From contig WTJB01000260.1 of assembly GCA_011526335.1 (NCBI GenBank), forward strand, positions 1-5,259: DNA of 5,259 nt, given 5' to 3'. Origin of the DNA: Candidatus Arcticimaribacter sp. (GTDB lineage: Bacteria; Bacteroidota; Bacteroidia; Flavobacteriales; Flavobacteriaceae). The notes under the pieces were generated by a model, which was not told the origin of the DNA, did not search any database, and saw only the letters and a list, made by a program, of their open reading frames with translations. Position numbers and translations under genes: made by a program. Position 1 is the stretch's first letter. The number at the start of each line of letters is the position of its first letter. Positions 4,810 through 5,259 of the stretch are shown piece by piece.

Positions 4810-5259
4810 ATGAAGATGAAAAACTTTTTAACACTACTCCTATCCCTAGTGTTTTTTGGGGGATCTGGCCAAGATTACTTCCCCACCAACACAGCGGTAA
4901 AAACGAAAGAACTCAATTATCAAGCATTTACCAATGCTACGATTCATCTCAATCCTACTACTGTTCTAAATAATGCGACGCTACTGGAGCAAAATGGTCG
5001 AATTATAGCGGTCGGTCAAAATATTGAACTTCCTAAAAATACCCGGATATTTGATAAATCAGGCACACATATCTATCCTTCATTTATTGAGCTAAGCAGC
5101 TCTTTCGGGATAAGTGAAATAAAAAATAACTACTCGGGGCGTAGTGCACAATATGAACCGAGTCGGGAGGGTTATTATTGGAATGATCATATTCTCAGTG
5201 ATTATAATGCTTTAACTGATTATAAATACAATCAAACTAAAGCTATAACTATGCGCAAA
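4810..5259 (+). CDS. Exported amidohydrolase-family protein, N-terminal 150 residues (3' end outside window)
   Basis: The open frame starts with a Sec signal peptide (MKMKNFLTLLLSLVFFGGSG, probable cleavage before Gln21) and continues off the right edge. Residues about 40-100 show the small composite beta domain that opens amidohydrolase-superfamily enzymes: ATIHLNPTTVLNNATLLEQN, then GRIIAVGQNIELPKNTRIFD, then GTHIYPSFIELSSSFG. The last part corresponds to the usual PGFIDxHxH strand, but both metal-binding His positions are Ser here (96 and 98). Later residues are rich in Tyr and Asn. Bacteroidetes have long (about 1000-residue) exported proteins with two amidohydrolase-like units, the first degenerate; this start resembles that type from memory. 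Substrate is unknown. An alternative start is the ATG at 4816. The gene probably has its own promoter overlapping the end of the DUF3810 gene. Confidence 0.8.
   Translation, partial: MKMKNFLTLLLSLVFFGGSGQDYFPTNTAVKTKELNYQAFTNATIHLNPTTVLNNATLLEQNGRIIAVGQNIELPKNTRIFDKSGTHIYPSFIELSSSFGISEIKNNYSGRSAQYEPSREGYYWNDHILSDYNALTDYKYNQTKAITMRK

Overview
The window looks like a core chromosomal segment of a member of the Bacteroidetes, most likely the class Flavobacteriia (family Flavobacteriaceae is my best guess). The reasons are the presence of gldI (a gliding-motility lipoprotein gene of this phylum), a DUF3810 gene, a cyclophilin-FKBP fusion lipoprotein, the very short single-domain DUF721 protein, the absence of clear Shine-Dalgarno sequences, and promoter -7 boxes of the Bacteroidetes type TAnnTTTG. 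Base composition is moderately AT-rich and even throughout. I see no mobile elements, tRNA, rRNA, CRISPR arrays or other signs of recent transfer.

Layout from left to right. (1) The 3' end of a gene for a probable lipocalin-like protein (2-205) overlaps by 8 bases the start of a DUF721/DciA-like gene (198-500). (2) On the opposite strand lies ndk, nucleoside diphosphate kinase (497-916). It converges on DUF721 so tightly that the two stop codons overlap. (3) A 126-base divergent promoter region (917-1042) separates ndk from nrnA, a DHH/DHHA1 phosphoesterase (1043-2053). (4) nrnA overlaps gldI (2050-2583) through ATGA. A 44-base gap with its own -7 box then leads to a cyclophilin-FKBP dual-domain peptidyl-prolyl isomerase lipoprotein (2628-3704). 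(5) A strong intrinsic terminator (3710-3736) sits directly against the start codon of a DUF3810 membrane protein with an HEISH zinc-protease-like motif (3739-4782). (6) A promoter overlapping the end of that gene probably drives an exported amidohydrolase-family protein, of which only the first 150 codons are in the window (4810 onward).

Functionally, nrnA and ndk belong to nucleotide and RNA-end metabolism, and DUF721 probably to replication initiation (helicase loading). GldI and the cyclophilin-FKBP protein are two adjacent lipoprotein-type prolyl isomerases, plausibly folding helpers for exported or outer-membrane proteins, including gliding or type IX secretion components. The DUF3810 protein and the amidohydrolase family member are envelope or exported proteins without assigned substrates.

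I do not see a clearly new biological system. The most interesting points are architectural: a terminator two bases before a start codon, a near-leaderless nrnA start placed on a -7 box, overlapping convergent stops with a hairpin inside the ndk 3' end, the paired prolyl isomerases with altered active sites, and an amidohydrolase N-terminal module lacking the HxH metal motif.
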